Assembly (NCBI GenBank): GCA_049314555.1
Contig: JBMOEW010000042.1
Coordinates: 1-24,034 of the forward strand
Reading direction: 5' to 3'
DNA: 24,034 nucleotides
Source of the DNA: REEB509 sp049314555
GTDB taxonomy: Bacteria; Pseudomonadota; Alphaproteobacteria; Caulobacterales; Aquidulcibacteraceae
A program made the position numbers and the translations under genes. Numbering within the stretch: position 1 is the stretch's first letter; each line of letters starts with the position of its first letter. Below, piece by piece: positions 15,110 through 21,866 of the stretch. The notes under the pieces are model-generated. The model saw nothing but the letters and a program-made list of their open reading frames with translations, was not told where the DNA came from and did no database searches.

Positions 15110-15590
15110 TAGAAAGCAGCGCGGTCTCACCGGCTTCGAGCGCAAGCAATGCACGCTTGCGCTCAACACCGCCGGCAAACCCGGTGAGCGCCCCCGCCAC
15201 ACCGATCACCCGGTGGCACGGAACAATGATTGAGATCGGATTGCGCCCGACAGCAGCCCCCACCGCGCGCGACGCATTGGGGTTGCCCAGCGCGTGCGCC
15301 AACGCGCCGTAGCTTTCGGTGTGGCCGTACTTTATGCCCAACAACAAAGACCACACCCGGATTTGAAACGGCGTGCCCTGCGGTCGCACGGCAATCTCGA
15401 AGTGCTCGCGCCGGCCTGCAAAATAGCTGTCCAACTCGCGCCGGGCCTGCGAGACAATCGCATCCTCGCCCGCGCGGGGCAGCCCCTTTGGCCCGCCCTT
15501 GTGGACAGGGAAATAAATGCCGGTGAGCCCCATTCCGTCCGAAACCAGCGTAAGTTGCCCCAGCGGGCTTTCGTGAACTGCACTGATCAT
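15105..15590 (-). CDS. ogt: Methylated-DNA--protein-cysteine methyltransferase
   Basis: This 161-residue suicide repair protein transfers the O6-alkyl group of guanine (and O4-alkyl of thymine) to its own cysteine. The active site PCHRV is at 124-128 with Cys125, preceded by GNPNASRAVGAAVGRNP and followed by GALTGFAGG, all family hallmarks. The ATG at 15590 overlaps the ada-alkA stop as ATGA (15590-15587), which fixes the start; a longer frame to 15662 lies inside the upstream gene. It is co-transcribed with ada-alkA as a direct-reversal plus base-excision operon. The stop is shared, as TTAA, with the convergent chemoreceptor gene. Confidence 0.94.
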   Translation of the reverse strand: MISAVHESPLGQLTLVSDGMGLTGIYFPVHKGGPKGLPRAGEDAIVSQARRELDSYFAGRREHFEIAVRPQGTPFQIRVWSLLLGIKYGHTESYGALAHALGNPNASRAVGAAVGRNPISIIVPCHRVIGVAGALTGFAGGVERKRALLALEAGETALLST

Positions 15591-17032
15591 CCCGCACTCC
15601 GTTTCATCCGCGCCGCGCGCCGCCATAACCGCATCGCCGCATAGCCACGATAGGGCCGCCACGCCTGCGACGCCCGTTCCAGCGCCCGCGCATCAAGCCC
15701 GCTTGCGGCCTGCAACGCCACATCACCCGCAGGGAAGGCATCCTGATCCCCAAGCCCCCGCAGCGCCACATAAGAAGCCGTCCACGGCCCAATGCCCTTC
15801 AGCGCCAAAAGCCCTTCGCTGGCGCGCACACCTGGGCTCAACATCAGTGTCCCCTCATGCACGGCGCTCGCGAGGACAAACACAGCCTCCGCCCGCGCCC
15901 GCGGCATCCCGAGCGCCGCGATCCCATCCACCCCAAGGCCGCTAACTTGCGCGGCTGTTGGGAACACCAGAGACAAACCAAGATCATCCGCTACCGGATC
16001 ACCGCACGCCTGCGCAAGCCGCACGCATAGCCCGCGCCCCGCCGCCACGCTCACCTGCTGGCCAAGCACAGCGCGCATGGCAATTTCAAACGCGTCAAGC
16101 CCGCCCGTGAGCCGCACGCCGGGCTCGTGCTCCACATCCCCCGCCAGCAAGCCACAGCGCGCCAAATGCGCATCGATTGCCACAACGTCCGCATCCAGAT
16201 CAAAGGCCCGACGCGCCGTCGCGATCATCCCGCGAACCGCCCCCAGTTGATCCGGCGCGAACGACAATTCTACGCCGCCCGCATCAAAGTCCATCCGCAC
16301 CAGGAACGGCGCGCCCTTACCCATCCGAAGCGTCCGGCGATAGCGCGCGCCAGTGACGCTCTCTATGCCTTCAAGCGCGCGCCCTTCGACAAACGCGATG
16401 GCGCCTGCCACATCAAATACACCGCGTGCGGATAATCTGAGCGTAATCGCATCGCGAGCGGCCTTGGCTGCGCCTTGGCGCGCCCGAACCCGCGAGGGGG
16501 CCATGCCGTAGCGCTCCTGAAACAGCGCATTGAAGCGCCGCAGGCTGGAAAACCCGGCCGCGAACGCCACCTCCGTGATTGACAATCCGGTTTCGCTCAA
16601 AAGCCGCTTGGCCGACAACAATCGGTGCGTCTGCGCGAGCGCCACCGGGCTTGCCCCATGCGTTCTCAACAGCACCCGGCGCAAATGCCTGTCGCTAACC
16701 CCAAGCTCATGGGCAAGCGCCTCAATCCCGCGCTCCTCCAAGGCCCCTGCCTCGATCGCGCGCAACGCTCCAGCCGCAAGGCGCTCGCCCGCATCTATAG
16801 GCGCAAACCCAGGTGCCGCCTCAGGCCGACACACCAGACACGGACGAAACCCCGCCCTCTCCGCCGCCGCCGCAGACGGGAAAAACCGGCGGTTTTCGCG
16901 CTTGGGCGTGCGTGCCGGGCAAACGCACCGGCAATAAATCCCGGTGGACGTGACGCCCGTGAAGAAGGCCCCGTCAAACCGACGGTCTCGCGCTTCCAGC
17001 GCAGCGTGGCGGGCATCGTCTGTCAAAACCAT
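15587..17032 (-). CDS. Ada regulator / AlkA 3-methyladenine DNA glycosylase fusion
   Basis: This 481-residue protein joins three modules. Residues ~1-80 are an Ada zinc domain with the four cysteines C34, C38, C65 and C68, where Cys34 corresponds to the methylphosphotriester acceptor. Residues ~85-185 are an AraC-type DNA-binding domain (SITEVAFAAGFSSLRRFNALF). Residues ~195-481 are an AlkA N-domain and helix-hairpin-helix glycosylase (LKGIGPWTASYVALRG) with the catalytic Asp437 in PAGDVALQ. It should sense methylated phosphates, activate alkylation-response genes and excise 3-methyladenine-type lesions. This architecture is known in other bacteria. It overlaps ogt by 4 bp. A -10-like CATAAT ends 6 bp before the ATG, suggesting a leaderless transcript. 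Confidence 0.93.
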   Translation of the reverse strand: MVLTDDARHAALEARDRRFDGAFFTGVTSTGIYCRCVCPARTPKRENRRFFPSAAAAERAGFRPCLVCRPEAAPGFAPIDAGERLAAGALRAIEAGALEERGIEALAHELGVSDRHLRRVLLRTHGASPVALAQTHRLLSAKRLLSETGLSITEVAFAAGFSSLRRFNALFQERYGMAPSRVRARQGAAKAARDAITLRLSARGVFDVAGAIAFVEGRALEGIESVTGARYRRTLRMGKGAPFLVRMDFDAGGVELSFAPDQLGAVRGMIATARRAFDLDADVVAIDAHLARCGLLAGDVEHEPGVRLTGGLDAFEIAMRAVLGQQVSVAAGRGLCVRLAQACGDPVADDLGLSLVFPTAAQVSGLGVDGIAALGMPRARAEAVFVLASAVHEGTLMLSPGVRASEGLLALKGIGPWTASYVALRGLGDQDAFPAGDVALQAASGLDARALERASQAWRPYRGYAAMRLWRRAARMKRSAG

Positions 17033-17037
17033 GCCCC

Positions 17038-17043
17038 ATTATG
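17038..17043 (-). promoter_or_regulatory. Possible -10 element of ada-alkA (leaderless)
   Basis: On the minus strand CATAAT (17043-17038) matches the -10 consensus at five of six positions and lies 6 nt upstream of the ATG at 17032, so transcription would begin at or next to the start codon. No good -35 is present at 16-18 bp, as expected for an activator-dependent promoter; autoactivation by Ada is an inference. Confidence 0.35.
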
Positions 17044-17096
17044 CCAAAGGCCAAGGGTTCAGTCTCGCCGTTTTCGGACATCCAAGATCACGCCCG

Positions 17097-17348
17097 TCAG
17101 GGCGGGTTAGAGCCGCACCCCGCCGCCAGCGCCTGACGCACCCCTTCGGCCGGAAACCGCGTCAGCAACGCCGCAGCACGCGGTGGCCGCACCACCAACC
17201 CGCCCCCGCAGTTGGGACAAACCCCCAAAAGCCGCAGGCCCGCACAATCCGCGCAATACGTGCACTCGAACGAACAGATAAAGGCCCCCGCCTGATCCGC
17301 AGGCAGATCTTTATCGCAGCACGCGCAGTTTGGACGCATGGCGAGCAT
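17097..17348 (-). CDS. DUF1272 small zinc-ribbon-like protein
   Basis: This 83-residue cysteine-rich protein begins MLAMRPNCACCDKDLP and continues ICSFECTYCADCAGLRLLGVCPNCGG, the DUF1272 pattern. Cysteines at 8, 10, 11, 25, 29, 32, 35, 44 and 47 suggest metal-binding knuckles. The family has no assigned function. The start may be residue 1 or Met4. It sits 22 bp downstream of an acyl-CoA dehydrogenase gene and 64 bp upstream of ada-alkA on the same strand. Confidence 0.88.
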   Translation of the reverse strand: MLAMRPNCACCDKDLPADQAGAFICSFECTYCADCAGLRLLGVCPNCGGGLVVRPPRAAALLTRFPAEGVRQALAAGCGSNPP

Positions 17349-17370
17349 CGGTCACCCCCAGGGTTTGCCT

Positions 17371-18510
17371 TCACGCGCCAAGGGAAAGATCAGTGTAGCG
17401 CTTCAGGTGATAGTCCACCGCCCCAAATTGGGCGTCGATCATCGTCACCCGCTTGAAATAGTGGCCCACTTTCATTTCGTCGGTCACGCCCATGCCGCCG
17501 TGGATCTGCACCGCAGACTGCCCCAGGAAGCGCCCAGCCTTGCCGATCTGCACCTTGGCGGCAGACACAGCCTTTGCCCGCTCAGTCGGTGTTTCGCCAA
17601 GCTTGATCGACGCCATGATCGCCATCGAGGCCGATTGTTCGAGCCCCATGAACATGTCCACCATGCGGTGCTGCAACACCTGGAACGAGGCAATCGCCAC
17701 GCCAAACTGCTTGCGCGTCTTGGCATAGTCCACGGTGCTCTCGTGGATCACCCGCATGCAGCCCACGGCCTCTGCGCACACCGCAGCGATCGCGTGATCC
17801 ACCACCTGCTCCACGGTGGCCGCGGCACCGCCCTCGGCACCGATCAGATGCTCCGCGCCCACCGCAACGTTCTCGAAATAAACCTCAGACGCCCGTTGGC
17901 CGTCGATGGTTGGATAATCGCGGGTGGTCACGCCCTTGGCGGCCTTGGGCACCAGGAACAGCGAAACCCCTTGCGCCTCGCGCTGGCCCCCGCCCGTGCG
18001 CGCCGTGACAAGCAGATGGTCTGCCCACGGCCCACCGATCACCACCGCCTTGTGCCCGTTCAACACATAGCCCGCGCCGTCCTTTTTGGCGGTGGTGGCC
18101 ACGTCATTGAGGTTGTAGCGCCCCTTTGGCTCGTAAAAACCGGCAGCGATGATCCGCTCGCCCCCGGCGATTGCGGCCAGGTGTTCCTGTTTTTGCGCCT
18201 CAGAACCGGCCAGCTCCAGCGCGCCGCCCCCGATAACCACGGTCGGCAAATACGGCTCAATCACGATGCCCTTGCCAAACTCTTCCATCACCACGAGCAC
18301 GTCGATCGGCCCGCCGCCAAGCCCGCCATAGGCCTCCGGCAAGGGGGCAGCCATCAAGCCAAGCTCGGCAAACGCAGCCCAGGTCGAAGGGTCACGCCCG
18401 GCCTCAGAGGCCAGCATCGCACGGCGCTTGTCGAAGTCGTACTTGTCGCCAACAAACCGCGCGATCGAGTCGCGCAGCATGGTTTGCTCTTCAGTGAAGT
18501 TGAAATCCAC
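17371..18510 (-). CDS. Acyl-CoA dehydrogenase family protein, probable non-catalytic partner subunit
   Basis: This 379-residue FAD-fold protein starts at a GTG (VDFNFTEEQTML) with GAGGGAG upstream; longer readings add unrelated residues. Recognisable blocks are YGGLGGGPIDVLVVMEEFG, VLNGHKAVVIGGPWADHLLV, TRKQFGVAIASFQVLQHRMVDM and QIHGGMGVTDEMKVGHYFKR. Neither of the two known catalytic Glu positions holds Glu: the IVD-type site reads VVDHAIAAV and the C-terminus (MIDAQFGAVDYHL) lacks the YEGT motif. This resembles the partner subunit of heteromeric FadE enzymes known from steroid side-chain degradation. The likely catalytic mate is the 19057 gene upstream in the same orientation. Confidence 0.88.
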   Translation of the reverse strand: MDFNFTEEQTMLRDSIARFVGDKYDFDKRRAMLASEAGRDPSTWAAFAELGLMAAPLPEAYGGLGGGPIDVLVVMEEFGKGIVIEPYLPTVVIGGGALELAGSEAQKQEHLAAIAGGERIIAAGFYEPKGRYNLNDVATTAKKDGAGYVLNGHKAVVIGGPWADHLLVTARTGGGQREAQGVSLFLVPKAAKGVTTRDYPTIDGQRASEVYFENVAVGAEHLIGAEGGAAATVEQVVDHAIAAVCAEAVGCMRVIHESTVDYAKTRKQFGVAIASFQVLQHRMVDMFMGLEQSASMAIMASIKLGETPTERAKAVSAAKVQIGKAGRFLGQSAVQIHGGMGVTDEMKVGHYFKRVTMIDAQFGAVDYHLKRYTDLSLGA

Positions 18511-18530
18511 GGCTGCGGCTCCCTCAATGG

Positions 18531-18583
18531 GCGGGGACGAAGCCCCGCATCTGTCTTTATGGTCCATTTGTTTTAAGCTGCAA
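18531..18583 (-). promoter_or_regulatory. Putative promoter and 5'-terminal hairpin of the 17371 dehydrogenase
   Basis: On the minus strand TTGCAG (18583-18578) and CATAAA (18561-18556) are 16 bp apart, placing initiation near 18549. Immediately after that the transcript would fold GCGGGG/CCCCGC (18548-18531) around a UUCG-containing loop. Such a hairpin at the very 5' end could stabilise the mRNA. This is consensus matching by eye only. Confidence 0.4.
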
Positions 18584-18599
18584 CGCGCCGAACTCAACC

Positions 18600-19056
18600 G
18601 GGCGCCGCTACGTCATTGCACATCCATATCGCCAGCCCGCCGTAAGGCAATCAGATAGACGCCCCTACCCCCCAAATTCACAGGGTTTGGGCCAAGCGCG
18701 GCGCGCTCTCCAACAAAACTTACCCCCCCATAAGCCCGGCGGTAGGATCCCTCCATCCACATTGGTATCGGGGGTGAAGCGCTCTCCGTTCAAGGTGTGG
18801 AACGGTTTGGTGGAAAACTCATGGGTGAAGCGGTCCGTGAGCAGACCACATCGAGGGTAAGCCCCCGTGCGAAAGGGGTCGTTGAAGAGTCTGCCAAAAC
18901 GCGCGCCAGGCAAGCAAACCGTGCGGTGGTGGTTGGGGTGATCGACCCCAAAACCATCCGGAACCAAACAGCCGGCATCGCCGGATTGCCCCGGCCACCG
19001 CCGCTCCACGATTTCCCCCGCACGGCTTGGACTGATGCGGCTATCCCCGCTTGCGC
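18600..19056. other. Hairpin-rich intergenic region of unknown function
   Basis: No convincing gene is present between the two dehydrogenase genes. Short open frames on both strands match nothing I know. The segment 18780-18990 is unusually rich in perfect inverted repeats: CCGTTC/GAACGG (18786-18805), GGTC/GACC (18832-18847), CCCC/GGGG (18863-18878), TTGGGGT/ACCCCAA (18933-18951, extendable outward) and CCGGC/GCCGG (18972-18984). None has a T-run. This could be a structured RNA on the plus strand or a decayed mobile-element end; neither is established. Confidence 0.5.
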
Positions 19057-20253
19057 CTAAAGCCCCAGCACCATCTTCGCGATGATGTTGCGCTGGATTT
19101 CGTTTGAGCCGCCATAAATGGAGGTCTTGCGCATATTGAAATACAACGGCGCGGTGTGGTGAGCCGCATCCGAGCCGATCGGGAACTCGTTGGTATCGGC
19201 CGGTAATCCGCGGAAATACGGCATCGTGTAGTTGCCCACCGCCTCCATCGCCAACTCAGTCAGGCGTTGCTGGATCTCGGTGCCTTTGATTTTCAACAGC
19301 GAGCTTTCCGGGCCCGGTCCTTTGCCCGCTTGCTCATTGGCCAACACCCGCAGCTCGGTGAATTCCAGCGCCAGAAGATCGATCTCCAGATCGGCGATCT
19401 TGCGTTTGAAATCCCCATCCGTGATCAGCGCACGGCCATCATCTGCAAGCTCTGCCTTGGCCAGATCCTTCAGCCGCTCCACCCCGCGCTTGGACCGCGC
19501 CACCCCAGCGATGCCGCTGCGCTCATGCGCCAGCAGGAACTTCGCATAGGTCCAGCCCTGGTTTTCCAAGCCCACGAGCTGATCAGCCGGCACTTCCACA
19601 TTGTCGAGATAAACCTCGTTCACCTCATGCCCGCCATCCAGCATGATGATCGGGCGCACGGTGATCCCAGGGCTTTTCATGTTGATCAGCAGGAAGGAAA
19701 TCCCTTCCTGTGGTTTCTTGGCGTCCGGGTCCGTCCGGCACAGGAAGAAGCCCCAGTCCGCATACTGGGCGAGCGTTGTCCAGGTTTTCATGCCATTGAC
19801 GATGTAGGTGTCGCCCTTGCGCTCCGCTTTGGTGCGCAGGTTGGCAAGGTCCGAACCAGCGCCGGGCTCCGAATAGCCCTGGCACCACCATTCTTCCCCG
19901 GCCAAAATCTTAGGCAGGAAACGTTCCTTCTGGGCCACGGAGCCAAACGTGTAGATCACCGGCCCCACCATGTTGATCCCGAACGGCAGGATCGGCACGG
20001 TTTCGGCGCGGGCAAGCTCTTCTGCAAAGATATAGCGCTGCGTTGGGCTCCACCCTGGGCCGCCATATTGCACCGGCCAAGCAGGTGCCACCCAGCCCTT
20101 TTGGCCAAGGATTTTGTGCCAAGCCAAAAAGTCTTCTCGGCTCAAATCTTCTCGCGTCGCCTTGCCCCGCAAGGACTTCGGATAGTTTTGCGCGATGAAC
20201 GTGCGCACTTCTTCTTGGAACGCCACTTCGTCCGCTGAGAACTCCAGGTTCAT
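19057..20253 (-). CDS. Acyl-CoA dehydrogenase (FadE-type), probable catalytic subunit
   Basis: This 398-residue FAD enzyme begins MNLEFSADEVAFQEEVRTF and carries WWCQGYSEPGAGSDLANL, VNGMKTWTTLAQYADWGFFL and the C-terminal YGGSNEIQRNIIAKMVLGL. As in its paralogue at 9311, the MCAD-type Glu of YEGT is replaced (Gly381), while Glu244 in LLAHERSGIAG occupies the isovaleryl/long-chain base position. A strong AGGAGG lies upstream of the ATG, and a promoter TTGAAG-16-TATACT (20322-20295) lies about 42 bp before it. It is followed at a distance on the same strand by the partner-like dehydrogenase at 17371. The substrate is unknown; steroid or branched acyl-CoA is one possibility. Confidence 0.93.
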   Translation of the reverse strand: MNLEFSADEVAFQEEVRTFIAQNYPKSLRGKATREDLSREDFLAWHKILGQKGWVAPAWPVQYGGPGWSPTQRYIFAEELARAETVPILPFGINMVGPVIYTFGSVAQKERFLPKILAGEEWWCQGYSEPGAGSDLANLRTKAERKGDTYIVNGMKTWTTLAQYADWGFFLCRTDPDAKKPQEGISFLLINMKSPGITVRPIIMLDGGHEVNEVYLDNVEVPADQLVGLENQGWTYAKFLLAHERSGIAGVARSKRGVERLKDLAKAELADDGRALITDGDFKRKIADLEIDLLALEFTELRVLANEQAGKGPGPESSLLKIKGTEIQQRLTELAMEAVGNYTMPYFRGLPADTNEFPIGSDAAHHTAPLYFNMRKTSIYGGSNEIQRNIIAKMVLGL

Positions 20254-20294
20254 CGCCTATCCTCCTGTGCGCCCCGCAGGCGCAGACTGTGAGG

Positions 20295-20322
20295 AGTATA
20301 CGATTTGCCCGCCCGCCTTCAA
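20295..20322 (-). promoter_or_regulatory. Putative promoter of the 19057 dehydrogenase gene
   Basis: On the minus strand TTGAAG (20322-20317) and TATACT (20300-20295, five of six consensus positions) are 16 bp apart. Initiation would be near 20288, giving a leader of about 35 nt with the AGGAGG ribosome-binding site. Because it lies downstream of the terminator at 20349-20400, the gene need not depend on the upstream minus-strand transcript. Confidence 0.55.
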
Positions 20323-20348
20323 GCATGACGCAGTGTCAAGATCTGCAG

Positions 20349-20400
20349 AAAAAGGCCCGCCGGGGTTTGGCGATTGGGGTGGAGGAACCACCGGCGGGCC
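20349..20400 (-). terminator. Rho-independent terminator (minus strand)
   Basis: On the minus strand a perfect 10-bp stem GGCCCGCCGG/CCGGCGGGCC (20400-20391 with 20363-20354) is followed at once by TTTTT (20353-20349). The 27-nt loop contains a nested hairpin GGTGG/CCACC. No minus-strand gene ends here, so it terminates a short non-coding transcript or attenuates a leader. Confidence 0.75.
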
Positions 20401-20482
20401 AGCGCGCGGGAGGTTCAGCCGCGCGGTCTCTGTGTGGGCAGGAAAGCCGCCGTCGCACCAGCGGCCACAGCGTTTGCCTGGA
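20349..20482 (-). ncRNA. Candidate small regulatory RNA with CCUC/CCUCC-bearing hairpins
   Basis: A minus-strand transcript of about 134 nt is predicted from promoter to terminator with no convincing coding frame. Hairpin 1 pairs CUGUG/CACAG (20470-20466 with 20434-20430) and GCCGC/GCGGC (20465-20461 with 20450-20446), with UUUCCUGCC unpaired on its 3' side. Hairpin 2 is a perfect 7-bp stem CGCGCGG/CCGCGCG (20425-20419, 20409-20403) with loop CUGAACCUC. Hairpin 3 is the terminator, whose outer loop contains GGUGG-UUCCU-CCACC. Three stem-loops with CCUC/CCUCC motifs resemble alphaproteobacterial anti-Shine-Dalgarno sRNAs such as the alpha-r14 type. The assignment is structural inference; an attenuated leader of the downstream gene is the alternative. 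Confidence 0.55.
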
Positions 20483-20488
20483 GTTCGT

Positions 20489-20517
20489 ATTTAACGACAC
20501 GCCATATCGTTGGTCAA
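20489..20517 (-). promoter_or_regulatory. Putative sigma-70-type promoter of the candidate sRNA
   Basis: On the minus strand TTGACC (20517-20512) and TTAAAT (20494-20489) are exactly 17 bp apart. Initiation would be near 20482. The DNA just upstream (about 20518-20560) is clearly AT-rich against the GC-rich background, as in an UP element. It drives transcription away from the DUF1289 gene. Confidence 0.55.
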
Positions 20518-20594
20518 TGTATTTTTATCGAAAAACAATACTTCTATTTCAAGGGACATTGCATGTCACCTCCGCCCAACGTTAGGGTACGGCC

Positions 20595-20798
20595 ATGACA
20601 GTGCCCCCGATCCGAACCCCCTGCGTGCGTGAATGCTGCGTCGACGGCTCCACCGGGCTGTGCCTTGGCTGTGGCCGCACCATGAAAGAAATCACCAGCT
20701 GGACCCGCTTCACCGACACCGAACGCGACGCCATCTGCGAAGCCCTGCCTGCGCGCAAGCGGGCGGCAGGCCTTCCCGTCTATGAAACGCCGCGCTGA
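20595..20798 (+). CDS. DUF1289 small cysteine protein
   Basis: This 67-residue protein has the DUF1289 pattern TPCVRECCVDGSTGLCLGCGRT, with Cys10, Cys14, Cys23 and Cys26 probably binding a metal, followed by EITSWTRFTDTERDAI. The family is widespread in proteobacteria and has no firm function. AGGG lies about 9 nt before the ATG. The TGA overlaps the next gene's ATG by one base (TGATG), so the two are coupled. Confidence 0.9.
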   Translation: MTVPPIRTPCVRECCVDGSTGLCLGCGRTMKEITSWTRFTDTERDAICEALPARKRAAGLPVYETPR

Positions 20799-21061
20799 TG
20801 CAGGCGCTTGGCCTTGTGGTCCTGGCCGCCCTCTTGATCGCGGGCGGGGCGGCATGGGGCCTGGCCAGCACGCAGGGCATGCCCTTGGGCGAGGCCTTCT
20901 TGAACGCCTTCTATATGGCGATGATCGGCGCAGCCATGGTTGCCATGATGGTGCGTCGCGACCTGACCGCCATCGGCATCGGCCAAATGCTGTTTTACCT
21001 GTTGCTGTGGCTGGGGGCGATCGCGGCGGTCATGCTGGCCTATCCGCTTTTCAACCGATAG
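20798..21061 (+). CDS. Small hypothetical membrane protein
   Basis: This 87-residue protein has three predicted membrane helices: about residues 3-22 (LGLVVLAALLIAGGAAWGLA), 35-52 (AFYMAMIGAAMVAMMV) and 62-82 (QMLFYLLLWLGAIAAVMLAY). The MVRRDL loop is probably cytoplasmic. I do not recognise a family. It is translationally coupled to the DUF1289 gene and its stop overlaps the convergent TauE-like gene by 11 bp. Confidence 0.8.
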   Translation: MQALGLVVLAALLIAGGAAWGLASTQGMPLGEAFLNAFYMAMIGAAMVAMMVRRDLTAIGIGQMLFYLLLWLGAIAAVMLAYPLFNR

Positions 21062-21866
21062 CCTCCCGCAAAAGGTTGAGCGCCATCACCGCCAGAAACG
21101 CGGCAAACAGACGTTTAAGCAGCGAGCGATCCAGCCGGTGCGACAGCCGCGCCCCGATGGGGGCCGTGATCGCCGTCAACACAGCCAAAACACCAAACCC
21201 CAACAGGTTCACATACCCCAGAGAACCAGGCGGCAACCCCTCGCGCCCCCACCCCACCACAATGTAGGCAAGCGTCGCCGGCACAGCGATCGCCGCCCCA
21301 AAGCCAGAGGCGGTCGCCACCGCCTGATGGATCGGCCTGCCACACAACGTCATCAGCGTCACGCCGAACGCGCCCCCGCCGATCCCCATCAACGCCGAAA
21401 GCGCCCCAATCGCACCGCCCACCCCGGCCCGAACCGCCCCCGTCGGCAGCGCGCTTGCCAGCCGCCAGCTGTCGCGCCCAAACCCCATGTTGGCGGCGAT
21501 CACCAATAGCCCACCCCCAAACACCATAAGCAGCACCGACGCGCTGGCCGCCCCCGCGCCAAAGCCGCCAATAGCAGCGCCCGCCGCCACCCACGGCGTC
21601 CAGGCCTTCAGCATCTCAAAATCAACCGCCCCGGCCTTCGCGTGCGTCGCCACAGAACGCCAAGACGTGGCGATGATCGTGGAAAGCGATGTGGCCACCG
21701 CCGCGTGTGCCCGCACCTCGTCGTCTACCCCCAGGAGGCCAAACACATGGTACAACACCGGCACAATCACGACCCCGCCGCCAACCCCAAACAGCCCGCC
21801 AATGAAGCCCGCCGCGAGCCCCGCGCCCCCAAGCGCCAATAGAAAGAAAATCAGCTCACTGCTCAT
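21051..21866 (-). CDS. TauE/SafE family permease
   Basis: This 271-residue membrane protein has about eight helices in two homologous halves, each carrying a Gly-rich motif (GGLFGVGGGVVIVPVL and SALMGIGGGAFGVTLM), the hallmark of TauE/SafE (formerly DUF81) transporters. The family is linked to export of sulfite, sulfoacetate or other small anions, but the substrate here is unknown. The ATG at 21866 overlaps the FAD monooxygenase stop as ATGA, which fixes the start; a longer frame to 22034 lies inside the upstream gene. It is the last gene of the dusA-monooxygenase-permease unit. Confidence 0.9.
   Translation of the reverse strand: MSSELIFFLLALGGAGLAAGFIGGLFGVGGGVVIVPVLYHVFGLLGVDDEVRAHAAVATSLSTIIATSWRSVATHAKAGAVDFEMLKAWTPWVAAGAAIGGFGAGAASASVLLMVFGGGLLVIAANMGFGRDSWRLASALPTGAVRAGVGGAIGALSALMGIGGGAFGVTLMTLCGRPIHQAVATASGFGAAIAVPATLAYIVVGWGREGLPPGSLGYVNLLGFGVLAVLTAITAPIGARLSHRLDRSLLKRLFAAFLAVMALNLLREAIG

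Noticed and set aside
17338..18576. 412-codon plus-strand frame opposite the 17371 dehydrogenase
   Set aside because: His/Arg-rich without recognisable domains; the minus strand carries unmistakable acyl-CoA dehydrogenase blocks.
18730..18990. Assignment of the hairpin-rich gap to a known RNA class (IscB-linked RNA, group II intron, SRP RNA, cobalamin riboswitch)
   Set aside because: I could not match the conserved core of any of these classes from memory, and no associated protein gene is present.
18665..19060. Short open frames on both strands in the dehydrogenase gap as protein genes
   Set aside because: No ribosome-binding site, family resemblance or plausible composition; the inverted repeats explain the region better.
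19267..20238. 323-codon plus-strand frame opposite the 19057 dehydrogenase
   Set aside because: Antisense shadow of a well-supported gene with a ribosome-binding site and promoter on the other strand.
20349..20482. Reading the candidate sRNA as 6S or SRP RNA
   Set aside because: It lacks the central open bubble of 6S RNA and the conserved SRP helix 8 tetraloop region.
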